64,000 nt of DNA from Methanosarcina mazei S-6 (GCF_000970205.1 NZ_CP009512.1:1612001-1676000); one strand, 5' to 3'; shown: positions 17,421 through 26,435, counted from the first letter of the stretch. The notes: generated by a model from the sequence alone, not told the origin. A program made the numbers and translations.

Positions 17421-20172
17421 TCTAAAAGTTCTTGCTGACAATAAAGCCAACCTACTCTTAGCAGAGGTTGCTGCTTGGTTGCATGATATGGGAAAATGCA
17501 GTGATAAATTTGTAATAAGTAGTTCTTGTGACAAACCATCAGGTTTCGAGTATAAATCAAAAGAAGATTATTTGTCAAACTTTAATGAAAATAATAACGA
17601 GATTAAATCTATTTTTGAAAACACATTTGTTGATTTTTCTAAAGTTAATTTCATCAATGAGAAAGTTACCCTAAATGATCTTATTGTAAAAGGTCTTCCG
17701 AGGACAAATAAAGAGAAAGAAAAAGATAAATTTCCTTGGTTGGTAAGAACATTAGGGCGTTGTCATGGTGCAGCACATATTGAAAAAGAGGATTCTAAAG
17801 AATTTAAACAATATAAAAATTATACAATGATCAGCAATCCATTTGGATTTGAAAAAGGAATGGAAGGACTTTCCTCAAAATTAATAACTATTCCGTATAA
17901 CAAAATAAATGACCGATCTTTTTTTGTCAAGTCAGTAGTTGAATCTTTTAACTACGCATTAGGTGATACTAGAAGACCAACAAATGAAGTTACACTTACT
18001 GATTGGTCAGGTATTGTTGCTGCGTTATATAAATCTGCTTTAGCTAGTGCATTGCTCCTAAAGATAAAAACAGATCCAACTGAACTGAAGTGGAGATTTT
18101 TATCAATCAGGTTTAATTCAGAACAGATATGGGGAAACGCTCAAAATATACCAATATTAGCAACAAGAAAAAAAATGCTAACGGAGGGATTGGACCGAGT
18201 AAAACTTCTTCTTGAAGAAACTTACCCATTAGGAAACGAAATATATCGAGATGAAGACAACAGTATATTCGTTGTACCTGATATCTCCTATTTACTGGAC
18301 AAAACATCTGAAAAAAATGAACCGCTAAAACAATTAATAGCAAATGAATTTGGATTTGAAGGTGAGGTCGTTATCACTCCTGAAATTGGTAATGAATGGT
18401 GGGCACAAAAACCAGATCGAGAAAATGAGATGCAAAACGATGAAATCCCTCCTATAGCAAAAATCCTTTCTAATCAAAGACTTTACTCTCCAGCAGATCC
18501 CAAAGATGTTGCAAAATTTTGGGAAGGAACTTCAAATAGAGGAATTTGTACCATCTCTTGGTTACGTCCTCAAGGACCCACTTCAAAGGGATTTAACAGA
18601 AAAGCTTCAGATTGCTGGGTCGAGAGAGTAACTTGGAGAGCGAATGAGTGGTATCATAGTCTTGATAGTACTATATGGATTGATGAGGTTGCTGATTCAA
18701 ACGACAGAATCTGCTTATTAACCGGCAGATTCGATCTTTTAGAATGGCTAAAACCAGATGGGTATATTTCTACCATAAAGATAAGATCTGAACCAAATGG
18801 CAAAGTTATTACAAAAACTCCATCTTTTGCTCGTATGAACAGGATTTGGAGAACAACCAAAAAATTCTGGGAAGATGTAGAGAATGAGCTAGGAGTAAAA
18901 ATAGGTCAGATTGACAATAGGTTGAAGATTATTGGAAAATTTCAACCTGAGAATAACAGTTCCCTTAAAATGGGTCATTCTTATAAAGCTATGTTAGATA
19001 GAATCGGTTTCAGTATTTTTTATGGAAAAGAGGATGAATTTCTAGTAATCGAGAACCACAAAGAACTAGCAAATAAATTTGGTTTTGATTCAGAAAAATA
19101 TGTTGATAAAAATCCTACTAGGCAACTTAAAGAATATTTATCCACTAAAAAAGTTAAAATTTACGATTCAGAGGGAAAAAACCGATCAAATCCCATTGGC
19201 ACCTTAGAAATATTAGAAATGAAAGAAGAGGATACTCCTTACGTTCCTTTAATTCCTATACTAACTGAACCGAGCATATTCATGGCTATAATTCCAGCAG
19301 AAAAAGCTCTTGACGTATCCAGACTAATAAAAATAAAATATGAAACGGAAATGGGGAAAGTAAGGAATCGTTTACCTTTAAGCCTTGGGATGGTATTTGC
19401 TAAGTCTCACACTCCTTTAGCAGCTTTAATGGATGCAGGTCGGAAGATGCTGCGAAAATCAAACAAAGAAAAGTCAGCTAAAGAGGATAAATGGATACTG
19501 GAAGAAAATCCAATTAAAAACTATAATTCATTCACTCTTAAATTTAACAATGGGATAAAATGGAAAATCCCTTCAATAATGGGAGATGAAAAAACTCTCG
19601 ATATTTGGTATCCCTATTTTTATGTTGATGGAGAGCTCCGTAATCGTTCTGACTCCTTTATACATTCCTTTAAAAATCCTGAAAATTCAGATAGATGGTT
19701 AGTTCATGTTAGTGAATTAAAAGAAGGAGATATAGTAGGGATTTTGCCTTCGAAATTCGATTTCGAATTTTTGGATTCAGCTTCTCGCAGATTTGAGATC
19801 TGTTATGATGAGAAAGGGAATCGTAGGGGCAGTCTAAAAGCTCTAAGACCTTATCTTCTTGAAGAACTTGATAATTTCACTGATTTATGGAATATATGCT
19901 CCAAGAACTTATCAAATACTCAGATAAGAAATATAATCACTCTTATTGAGAAAAAAAGAGAAGAATGGGACATCGGGGAAGATACAATTGTTTTTGAAAA
20001 TTTTGTTCATGATGTCCTCTATAATGCAAACTGGAACAATGGAAAAAGACCAGATGACGCAAAAATGACTGAACTGGAGGATGCGGCAAAGTCTGGTAAA
20101 TTAAGGGATATTTTAGAGTTAAATCTGAATATTTTAAAAAATAGAGCTGAGGAAGCTTCTGGAGGAATTTGA
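17410..20172 (+). CDS. cas10: Cas10 (Cmr2-type) with HD motif but no GGDD
   Basis: 920 residues. The N-terminal HD domain is intact in motif: AAWLHDMGK (H25, D26) and GRCHGAAH (H119, H123), so DNase activity is plausible. A first palm-like segment, ICLLTGRFDLLEWL, is near residue 440. In the second palm, where active Cas10 has GGDD, the aligned segment reads PILTEPSIFMAIIPAEKAL (about 615-633): no Gly-Gly-Asp-Asp is present, so cyclic-oligoadenylate synthesis is unlikely. This pairing with Cmr-type subunits is the hallmark of subtype III-C. No CARF/Csm6-type effector gene is found nearby. It abuts cmr4 (20172/20173). Confidence 0.92.
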   Translation: MSADLKVLADNKANLLLAEVAAWLHDMGKCSDKFVISSSCDKPSGFEYKSKEDYLSNFNENNNEIKSIFENTFVDFSKVNFINEKVTLNDLIVKGLPRTNKEKEKDKFPWLVRTLGRCHGAAHIEKEDSKEFKQYKNYTMISNPFGFEKGMEGLSSKLITIPYNKINDRSFFVKSVVESFNYALGDTRRPTNEVTLTDWSGIVAALYKSALASALLLKIKTDPTELKWRFLSIRFNSEQIWGNAQNIPILATRKKMLTEGLDRVKLLLEETYPLGNEIYRDEDNSIFVVPDISYLLDKTSEKNEPLKQLIANEFGFEGEVVITPEIGNEWWAQKPDRENEMQNDEIPPIAKILSNQRLYSPADPKDVAKFWEGTSNRGICTISWLRPQGPTSKGFNRKASDCWVERVTWRANEWYHSLDSTIWIDEVADSNDRICLLTGRFDLLEWLKPDGYISTIKIRSEPNGKVITKTPSFARMNRIWRTTKKFWEDVENELGVKIGQIDNRLKIIGKFQPENNSSLKMGHSYKAMLDRIGFSIFYGKEDEFLVIENHKELANKFGFDSEKYVDKNPTRQLKEYLSTKKVKIYDSEGKNRSNPIGTLEILEMKEEDTPYVPLIPILTEPSIFMAIIPAEKALDVSRLIKIKYETEMGKVRNRLPLSLGMVFAKSHTPLAALMDAGRKMLRKSNKEKSAKEDKWILEENPIKNYNSFTLKFNNGIKWKIPSIMGDEKTLDIWYPYFYVDGELRNRSDSFIHSFKNPENSDRWLVHVSELKEGDIVGILPSKFDFEFLDSASRRFEICYDEKGNRRGSLKALRPYLLEELDNFTDLWNICSKNLSNTQIRNIITLIEKKREEWDIGEDTIVFENFVHDVLYNANWNNGKRPDDAKMTELEDAAKSGKLRDILELNLNILKNRAEEASGGI

Positions 20173-21120
20173 ATGAGTGGATCACACAAACTTTATACTC
20201 AACAACGCTACCTATTCATGGCACTGGACCCCGTTCATATAGGTACTGGACAATCCCAGCTTGGAAGAGTTGATAATACGATAGTCAGAGAACCTGGAAC
20301 AAATATCCCAAAAATTCCAGGAACAAGTTTAATGGGAGCAGCACGTCACTATGCCTCTATGAAATATGGAAAATTAGAAGCAGCTGGTCAGCATAAAACA
20401 CTAAAGGGAAAAAATCATGAAAAATGTCCAATAATCTATACATTCGGCACATATACAGAAACAGAAGGGGGCCAGCAAGGTAAAATTAGCATAAGCGATG
20501 CACAAATCTTATTATTTCCAGTGAATTCTATTGCAGGTCCTTTGTGGGTTAGTACAAAAGAGATTCTTGAAACTGCAGGATTTTCTATACAAGATACTGT
20601 TGAGATTTTCGATGAAAATGTGTTTACTTCTATGAATTGGGAAAAAGACACTTTAAATCTTGGGTGGCTCTCACTGAAAGCAATTACTGGGTTAAATGTA
20701 GTTCCTCCTCATACTATTAAAGAAAAAGATGAATGGAATTCCATAGCAAGCAGACTTTCAATTGTATCTCCTAAATTATTTTCTCAAATCGTAAATAGTA
20801 ATCTTGAAGTTCGTACTTCGGTTGCCATAAAACCAGAAACTGGAACAGCTGAAGATAAAGCTTTGTTTACTTATGAAGCAATCCCTAGAACTACTTGGTT
20901 ATTTTTTGATGTAGTACAGGATGATTATAAAAATGAGTTCCCACCAACTGAAAAACAGTATAAAGATGGAGATAATGAAGGTGATTCACTTGGGGAAGTT
21001 TGGAACTCACCTATTGATGTTTTAAACGCGGGTTTTCATTTAATAGAGTATCTGGGTATTGGGGGAATGGTTACCAGAGGATTTGGAAGAATGAAAAAAA
21101 TGTATGCCTGGGAGGTTTGA
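20173..21120 (+). CDS. cmr4: Type III CRISPR RAMP protein Cmr4 (Cas7 backbone, target RNase)
   Basis: 315 residues. The start DPVHIGTGQSQLGRVDNTIVRE carries the Cmr4 G-x-GQ segment and the conserved Asp (D34 here) equivalent to the catalytic Asp that cleaves target RNA at 6-nt steps. KIPGTSLMGAARHYAS is the next hallmark, followed by ISDAQILLFPVNSIAGPLWVST and a final Gly-rich loop GIGGMVTRGFGRM. It is expected in several copies along the crRNA. RNA cleavage ability looks intact even though Cas10 signalling is lost. It lies contiguous with cas10 and is followed 2 nt later by cmr5. Confidence 0.94.
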   Translation: MSGSHKLYTQQRYLFMALDPVHIGTGQSQLGRVDNTIVREPGTNIPKIPGTSLMGAARHYASMKYGKLEAAGQHKTLKGKNHEKCPIIYTFGTYTETEGGQQGKISISDAQILLFPVNSIAGPLWVSTKEILETAGFSIQDTVEIFDENVFTSMNWEKDTLNLGWLSLKAITGLNVVPPHTIKEKDEWNSIASRLSIVSPKLFSQIVNSNLEVRTSVAIKPETGTAEDKALFTYEAIPRTTWLFFDVVQDDYKNEFPPTEKQYKDGDNEGDSLGEVWNSPIDVLNAGFHLIEYLGIGGMVTRGFGRMKKMYAWEV

Positions 21121-21122
21121 AA

Positions 21123-21521
21123 ATGAATCTTGATCTCGAGGCTGCACGATCCTCTCAGGCACTCATGAAAGATACGATTAATCAACAAAGCAATAGTGTA
21201 GAAAATCTCATCGCAAAGACTTTAGGTGTTTTGCAGGAAAATGGAGTTTATGCTTGTATGTTATTTCTTCATTCTCGCAATAGTTCTGAAAAAGAAATTG
21301 CTAAATGTATAAGGAATAGACTCTTAGAAACGACCAAATTTGTGGGAAAAAAATTGCCAGAAGGAGAGAACTCCATAGAGATCTTAAACGACTCCGAAAA
21401 AATCTTAGAATTCATCACAGATAATATTTGTAATGACATTGATACTCTTTTCTTAACCAAACAACTCTGGGAGCAGATATTAACTTATTCCCGATACGGA
21501 GCAAAAGCGAAGGAGGACTAA
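21123..21521 (+). CDS. cmr5: Type III CRISPR small subunit Cmr5 (Cas11)
   Basis: 132 residues from ATG 21123. This start is preferred over TTG 21117 because GGAGGT at 21111-21116 is 6 nt before it and would overlap a TTG start. The protein is all-helical and ends YSRYGAKAKED, with the Tyr-Gly-x-Lys/Ala feature seen in Cmr5. It lines the inner filament of the complex against the target RNA. Length and position between Cmr4 and the last RAMP gene agree with the family. One nucleotide separates it from the next ORF. Confidence 0.88.
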   Translation: MNLDLEAARSSQALMKDTINQQSNSVENLIAKTLGVLQENGVYACMLFLHSRNSSEKEIAKCIRNRLLETTKFVGKKLPEGENSIEILNDSEKILEFITDNICNDIDTLFLTKQLWEQILTYSRYGAKAKED

Positions 21522-21522
21522 A

Positions 21523-22344
21523 ATGGTATGGTCCTTATATCGTGTAAGTTTACGTCTTCTTTCTCCAGTTCATATCGGGTGGAAAAAAACAGATAACTTA
21601 CAACAAACACGGCCTTATGTTCCTGCCAAAACAATGTGGGGTGCATTAACGGCAAGAATAGCCAGGGACTATGGAAGTTTTGACTATGAAAATATTGGAA
21701 ATAAAGTAGCAGAAAATCTACGATTCAGTTATTTCTATCCTACAATAATAATTAATGAAAATGAAAGAGTCCCTACTAGAATTGATATTTTTCCTTGGGA
21801 AAATATTGATGACTTTTCCTGGAAGTATTTGAGTAGTTCCCAGAATACTGCTCTGAACCAAAAAACAGCAGAAGAGGGTTCCCTCCACGAGACCGAAAAT
21901 ATATCAAATAAGACCCGTAGCGGAGATCCCGTTTATCTTTTAGGTTACGTTTTCGAAAAAGAAGGGAGTAATTTAAAATGGCAAGAATCATTAAAAAAGA
22001 TTCAGATTGGGGGAGAACGTGGATATGGATGGGGAAAAGTTGAAATTTCAGATATATCCAATTTTCAAAAAGAATGTTTTAATGGGTACAATGTAAGTTT
22101 AACTAGCGAGCATCCAACTATAGATGTTACTATAGAAAATAAATATGTGTTAGCGCATGTCCTTACGAAAAATTTGAATCTAAATGGTTTGGTAGAACCA
22201 TTTGTTGGTAGAGAGACATCGAAAAATAAGTACTTTGGTGGAAAATATTCGAGTGCTGAGATTTGCTGGATGCCTGGAAGCACTGTGAAAGAAAACGAGA
22301 AATTTGAAATTTTACCTACAGGACTATGGAGAAGCATGAATTAA
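21523..22344 (+). CDS. Type III CRISPR RAMP protein, Cmr3/Cas5-like
   Basis: 273 residues. The N-terminal strand LRLLSPVHIGW, then RPYVPAKTMWGALTARIARDYG (split by its own P-x-K-x-MWGAL motif), is a RAMP ferredoxin-like fold; IQIGGERGYGWGKVEI is a Gly-rich loop near residue 170. Because every other Cmr subunit has a candidate, this is most likely the Cas5-group subunit (Cmr3 position) that holds the crRNA 5' handle, although it is shorter than Cmr3 and resembles Csx10/Cas5 forms. Last gene of the operon; no cas1, cas2 or accessory nuclease follows. Confidence 0.72.
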   Translation: MVWSLYRVSLRLLSPVHIGWKKTDNLQQTRPYVPAKTMWGALTARIARDYGSFDYENIGNKVAENLRFSYFYPTIIINENERVPTRIDIFPWENIDDFSWKYLSSSQNTALNQKTAEEGSLHETENISNKTRSGDPVYLLGYVFEKEGSNLKWQESLKKIQIGGERGYGWGKVEISDISNFQKECFNGYNVSLTSEHPTIDVTIENKYVLAHVLTKNLNLNGLVEPFVGRETSKNKYFGGKYSSAEICWMPGSTVKENEKFEILPTGLWRSMN

Positions 22345-23147
22345 AGCAAATAAAAGCCTGAAGAAACCTTTGGAAGATATGATGAAACTTCATTGTATAA
22401 TTAGGGACAACAAAGCATTTCGAGTCTTAATTTTATTGTAAATTATGGAAGTATATATTTTCGTGGAGATGGAAATCACGAACCCCACAAAATCTAGCTT
22501 TCACTTCAATACAGCAGAGCTATAATGAAAGTGACACAAAGACAAATTACGACAGTAGCTGTCTCACTCATTCTTTTCACCTCTGTATGTTTAGGGTTCT
22601 GCACACCATGGACCTAGAGCATTCCAGATCCACAGGTCAGAAAGAGACCCGTTGAGCTAAACCCAAAACATGACGAACGCTATTTTTATGGGATGTGTTC
22701 GAATCCAATCTCCAAGTATATTATATTCATTTTTGGTATAAGTATCTATTCTTAACTTCCAAAGTTTAATCTTAATGAGTTATCTAACAAATTTATCAAT
22801 GTAGGATGCCTTAAAACTAGTAGTGAGATTTCGAATTATGTTCAAAAAACTTAAGTTTAAGTATGTCCAATGGTCATGAACTCTCACTAAATTAAGGATC
22901 TTGATTTGGAATTTAAACACTAGTAACATAATATTTAAGTAAAATTTAAGATTTCAGTAACAGGCTAGTAAAAAGATAAAAGTTTATAACTTACTGCTCC
23001 TCATATACACCTTAGCTATTTGTCGACGGACAAATTTGGTTAACCAAAACAAAAACAGGTACATTCCCAATATTAGACAGTTAAGGTAAAAAATAAGCTG
23101 TTTGATGCTGATTTTCAGATTTGAAATTACTTAATAATTCGCTGAAA
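22345..23147. other. Gene-free stretch after the cas operon
   Basis: About 800 bp with stops in all frames. It has small hairpins TTCGTG / CACGAA (22460-22482) and ATTTGTC-gacg-GACAAAT (23018-23035). A 71-nt segment at 22594-22664 looks faintly tRNA-like on the minus strand but lacks a T-loop. No gene can be supported. Confidence 0.6.
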
Positions 23148-23165
23148 ATAAGGGAAAACGACCGT

Positions 23166-23276
23166 GTCGAGAGGTAGCTTCCACTAAAACAGGGATTGAA
23201 ATGCAGACGAAAAACGCAAATAAGAGTACAGACAAATTCATTCGATAACAAGATCCATTAAAACAAAGATTGTAAT
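23166..23276 (+). CRISPR. Relict two-repeat CRISPR unit, copy 1
   Basis: A 37-bp repeat of a second type (GTCGAGAGGTAGCTTCC...GGATTGAAAT, 23166-23202), a 37-bp spacer, and a decayed copy of the main repeat (ATTCGATAACAAGATCC...AGATTGTAAT, 23240-23276). Exact 37-37-37 spacing shows it was a real array. The flank ATAAGGGAAAACGACC (23148-23163) recurs before the second relict at 26307. Substitutions in the crRNA handle suggest it is dead. Confidence 0.75.
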
Positions 23277-23313
23277 TCTATTTCTTCAAATTTTTCTAAA
23301 GAGGTTAACCAGA

Positions 23314-24228
23314 ATGTCTAAGAAAATCGGCAGAAATGATCCGTGTCCATGTGGTTCAGGTAAAAAATATAAACATTGTTGTTTAGGTAAAAAAGCAGCC
23401 GATGCGAATCTAACTACTTCAAAATCTAAAACTAGTCCAAAATCTGAAGCTCCAGTCATTAACCGGTTAGCCATTATGAGGTTTGAACAGAAATTGCAGG
23501 ATAATCCCGAGGAACTGGAAAAAATTGGTAAAGAACTTGAAAAATATTCCGGTGACAGGGATACGGACTTCAAAGAGTTTATTCAAAGAATGTGGAGTAT
23601 TGATAAAGTAAAAAAGATGAGCACTTCAGAAATAATTGAAAAGTTACAATCAATGAATATTGATTTCGAAATAGAACGTTTTAAAAAACAGGCTCAAAAT
23701 CATATCTCTGCAATTCAATTAGCAGAAGATCATTATTATACACAGGATTTCCATGCCCCAGGTCTGGATGAAGATTTCATCTGGCTGGCAATGATAGAGT
23801 TATGGAACCGGATAATCCCGGAGAAATACAATTTAGAAATGATCGATGATTTGATGCAGGAAGGCTACGAAGACATTGATAAACAGAATTACGGCGGAGG
23901 ACTGGAAAAATGGGAAAAGACCTGGGACATGATAATAAGTATTGTTCCTCCTCATATAAAGTCCGTTACTGAAGCCGATAAATTCATTCCGGATCTGACG
24001 CAAAGTATTTTTAACTGGTGCCAGGATTTTGAAATTGAACTGGGCAGCGCAGGGATGAAAGATAAATCCTTTTACGCAAAAAGGATAAAATACTGCCAGG
24101 ACTTCCGTCGGCGTTTCCCAAAATCGGATAAATCGATACTGGAAAATATGCTCAGAGCAGAAGCTGAATCATACACTGAGCTTGGGGATATGGAAGCAGC
24201 AAAAAAACTATTACAGGAGATAGATTGA
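23314..24228 (+). CDS. SEC-C motif protein of unknown function
   Basis: 304 residues. The N-terminus NDPCPCGSGKKYKHCC (about residues 7-22) is the SEC-C zinc-binding motif of SecA tails and many stand-alone proteins. A Lys/Thr/Ser linker is followed by an all-helical domain with NPEELEKIGKELEKYSGD and DEDFIWLAMIELWNRIIPEKY, which I do not recognise. The last helix resembles a TPR-like tail (YTELGDMEAAKKLLQEID). The stop codon lies inside the first unit of a 19-bp tandem repeat, so a slippage event has occurred at the gene's very end. No operon partner. Confidence 0.85.
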   Translation: MSKKIGRNDPCPCGSGKKYKHCCLGKKAADANLTTSKSKTSPKSEAPVINRLAIMRFEQKLQDNPEELEKIGKELEKYSGDRDTDFKEFIQRMWSIDKVKKMSTSEIIEKLQSMNIDFEIERFKKQAQNHISAIQLAEDHYYTQDFHAPGLDEDFIWLAMIELWNRIIPEKYNLEMIDDLMQEGYEDIDKQNYGGGLEKWEKTWDMIISIVPPHIKSVTEADKFIPDLTQSIFNWCQDFEIELGSAGMKDKSFYAKRIKYCQDFRRRFPKSDKSILENMLRAEAESYTELGDMEAAKKLLQEID

Positions 24229-24343
24229 GTTACAGGAGATAGATTGAGTTACAGGAGATAGATTGAGTTACAGGAGATAGATTGAGTTACAGGAGATAGA
24301 TTGGGTTACAGGAGATAGATTGAGTTACAGGAGATAGATTGAG
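24211..24343. repeat. 19-bp tandem repeat, seven copies, starting in the SEC-C gene
   Basis: Seven head-to-tail copies of TTACAGGAGATAGATTGAG, one with a single change (TTGGG in copy 5). Copy 1 encodes the last codons and the TGA of the SEC-C gene. Because 19 is not a multiple of 3, the unit brings stops in all frames. Each copy carries an AGGAGAT Shine-Dalgarno-like core. Confidence 0.97.
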
Positions 24344-24469
24344 TTGTTTTCAGATGGTCTCCGAAAGGTTTTGCAAGTGTAAGATAAACGCTAAGTTAAC
24401 TCTCAAAACCTTGATTTGATTACTCTACTTTCCCTGCTAAAAAAGTAGAACTCTCTCCAGGATGAAGCC

Positions 24470-24497
24470 TGAACTCGCTTTCGAGTTCATCGTTTTT
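24470..24497 (+). terminator. Hairpin plus T-run
   Basis: Perfect 8-bp stem TGAACTCG / CGAGTTCA with loop CTTT (24470-24489), followed by TCGTTTTTTCT. It lies 240 bp after the SEC-C stop and before the next gene fragment. Archaeal termination depends mainly on the T-run, so the function is inferred. Confidence 0.5.
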
Positions 24498-24553
24498 TCT
24501 TATCCTGGCCCAGCTGTTTTATCCCAAAAGTATTTCACTCTTTTAATTTCTTT

Positions 24554-24760
24554 TACTTTTGTGCGAAGTACGCTTCCCCGGACCCGCGTTCCATATCCCC
24601 ATTCTTTGAAGTTAAGTTCGCCCGCATGGAATATGCTGGTGACGGTTTATTCAATCTTTCATACATGAGACACACAGGGAAATGGTTTGAAATTTTTCAA
24701 GACCTGTCCGTTGATGAATGTTTGGAGACGATCAGGAATTTTCCCCACTTCCAGCCATGA
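24554..24760 (+). pseudogene. C-terminal gene remnant
   Basis: An open frame without a start runs to TGA at 24758-24760. Its last 50 residues look like a genuine protein end, including EVKFARMEYAGDGLFNLSY and RHTGKWFEIFQDLSVDECLE, with good archaeal codon use. The upstream part degrades into AT-rich sequence. I recall similar C-termini in Methanosarcina hypothetical proteins but cannot name the family. Confidence 0.5.
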
Positions 24761-24893
24761 AGAAAAGACCATACATCGGCCGCAGATTAAGAAATTTTCT
24801 TATTATGTGTTACAAAATTTAACTGATTCGGGACAAAAATCCCCCAAAACCTGAAATAGTGAGATTAAGATAATTTATCCGGGTGAAAATTTT

Positions 24894-25460
24894 ATGAAAA
24901 AGACTTTTGAGAAGGTGTACCATCTAAAGCTTTCCATAAAAGGCATTACTCCTCAGATCTGGCGACGAATCCAGGTGCCGGAAAATTATACTTTCCTTGA
25001 TCTTCATAAGGCTATCCAGGCTGTAATGGACTGGGAAGATTACCACCTGCACGAATTCGAGATGGTAAACCCAAAGACCGGTATGCTTGATAAAATTGGG
25101 GCTGAAGGAGATGATTTTGATGCTTTTGGAGGGCCTTTAGTGTCGGAAAAGAAAGCAAAACTCTCCGATTATTTTACGCTGGAAAATAAGGAAGCTCTGT
25201 ACACCTATGATTTCGGGGACAACTGGCAGGTGAAAGTCCGGCTTGAAAAAATCCTTCCTCGAAAAGAAGGTGTAGAGTATCCCATCTGTACTGCAGGAAA
25301 AAGGGCAGCCGTACCGGAAGACAGCGGAGGGGTCTGGGGCTATGAAGAGATGCTGGAGGTCCTGAAGGATTCTGAGCATGAGGAATATGAAGATACTGTG
25401 TTATGGCTGGGGGATGATTTTGACCCCGAATACTTTGACCCAAAAGATGTTTCTTTCTGA
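24894..25460 (+). CDS. Plasmid pRiA4b ORF-3-like protein
   Basis: 188 residues. The sequence carries the whole pRiA4b ORF-3 signature: LKLSIKGITPQIWRRIQVPE near the start, FLDLHKAIQAVMDWEDYHLHEFE, the Tyr-Asp-Phe-Gly-Asp-Asn-Trp core YTYDFGDNWQVKV, and the closing YPICTAGKRAAVPEDSGG then YFDP. The family is widespread in mobile and chromosomal DNA; its biochemical role is not established. It is a single-gene unit about 130 bp after the remnant at 24760, inside a zone full of decayed mobile DNA, which fits acquisition by transfer. Confidence 0.9.
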   Translation: MKKTFEKVYHLKLSIKGITPQIWRRIQVPENYTFLDLHKAIQAVMDWEDYHLHEFEMVNPKTGMLDKIGAEGDDFDAFGGPLVSEKKAKLSDYFTLENKEALYTYDFGDNWQVKVRLEKILPRKEGVEYPICTAGKRAAVPEDSGGVWGYEEMLEVLKDSEHEEYEDTVLWLGDDFDPEYFDPKDVSF

Positions 25461-25635
25461 ACCGCAAACGCTTCCGAACCCGGATGTACACCACAGTTTG
25501 AGGTTTTTTTCTTTTTTCCTGTTTTGAGACTTAATTTGGTGAGCTGTTAAAATATAAGGCGCTGTTAAAATATAGGGCAGATAAGCAGATAAAGCAGTTT
25601 ATTTCTTTTTAATCAAAGAAGTCGGGTGAGATTTT

Positions 25636-26291
25636 TTGAGCACAGTATCACCAGAAGGGAAATTTTGCCAGAATTGCAATACTGGCAGAGAAAAAAATAG
25701 CAGGTTTTCTAAAGAATTACATAATTGATAAAAAGATGGCTACAGATGAAGTGGTTTATCAGCTCGAAGAAGGTAAACTGGAAGGTGTCTACTCCGATGA
25801 AATGTTTTTTTCAAATCTGGTGCAGTCCGAGCATGGTTTCCGGTTCGACATGACCACTGTCACCCGTGAGAAAATATACATCCTGGATTCGGATAAGAAA
25901 AGAAGTGAAGTTAAAAAAGACTTCAATGGGTGAGCGTATTTCGATACGAGCTGGCAGAACGCAAAAGTACCTCAGCAGTAACCGGAATAATGAGGCTGGT
26001 CTCATCGACTGTCCGTGACCATCAATGGAAGGAGTTGCTTACGGAGTATATGATGTGCAGCTCGAAAACAGCCAGCTAAGCTGGAAAGAATAGCAATTGC
26101 TGTACAGGGATATGCCAGCGGAAAATGATAATTATCGTCCGGTTGTTTTTGATGCAAAAATAAGGTTTTATCTGGAAAACGGAAAATTGAGGTTTGAATA
26201 CATTCCTGCGTACTATGATTTCCAGCCAGACAAACTTACAAGAACGTTATCTAAAGACCAGTATCCTCCTTTTGTGACAAAAGAGCGGTAA
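25636..26291 (+). pseudogene. Decayed gene, possibly a zinc-ribbon membrane or signalling protein
   Basis: A frame starting near TTG 25636 reads a zinc-ribbon-like GKFCQNCNTG, then shifts frame to AILAEKKIAGFLKNYIIDKK and DEVVYQLEEGKLEGVYSDE, stops at 25931-25933, and resumes around 26035 (VAYGVYDVQLEN) through a UAG at about 26092-26094 to FYLENGKLRFEYIPAYYDF and a final TAA at 26291. Several kinds of stop and at least one frameshift show it is dead. The original product is not recognised. Confidence 0.6.
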
Positions 26292-26306
26292 AAACTGCTT
26301 TTTTTG
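26284..26306 (+). terminator. Weak hairpin plus T7
   Basis: AGCGGT / ACTGCT (one G-U pair, AAAA loop) followed by seven Ts, overlapping the stop of the decayed gene at 25636-26291. It probably ended that gene's transcript. Confidence 0.4.
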
Positions 26307-26324
26307 ATAAGGGAAAACGACCCT

Positions 26325-26435
26325 GTCAAGAAGTAGCTTCCACTAAAACGAGAGTTGAAACTCTTCAGGTGGTCCCATGAAAATTATCAGTGACCTTTAT
26401 TTGTGAGCAAGATCCACTAAAACAGGGAATGAATA
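26325..26435 (+). CRISPR. Relict two-repeat CRISPR unit, copy 2
   Basis: Same architecture as 23166-23276: second-type repeat (GTCAAGAAGTAGCTTCC...GAGTTGAAAC, 26325-26361), 37-bp spacer, then a decayed main-type repeat (ATTTGTGAGCAAGATCC...GAATGAATA, 26399-26435). The same 16-bp flank ATAAGGGAAAACGACC stands before it at 26307-26322. The two spacers differ. Either both are remains of old arrays or one was copied from the other. Confidence 0.75.

Noticed and set aside
22594-22664. 71-nt tRNA-like segment (minus strand starts GGGTTTAGCTC and ends GAACCC)
   Set aside because: There is no TTCRA T-loop, the D-stem does not close, and no plausible anticodon stem forms.
24462-24668. 68-codon frame starting MKPELAFEF
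   Set aside because: It overlaps the terminator hairpin and a better-supported gene remnant in another frame.
26092-26094. In-frame UAG in the 25636-26291 gene as a pyrrolysine codon
   Set aside because: The same gene has UGA and UAA stops and a frameshift, so it is a pseudogene.
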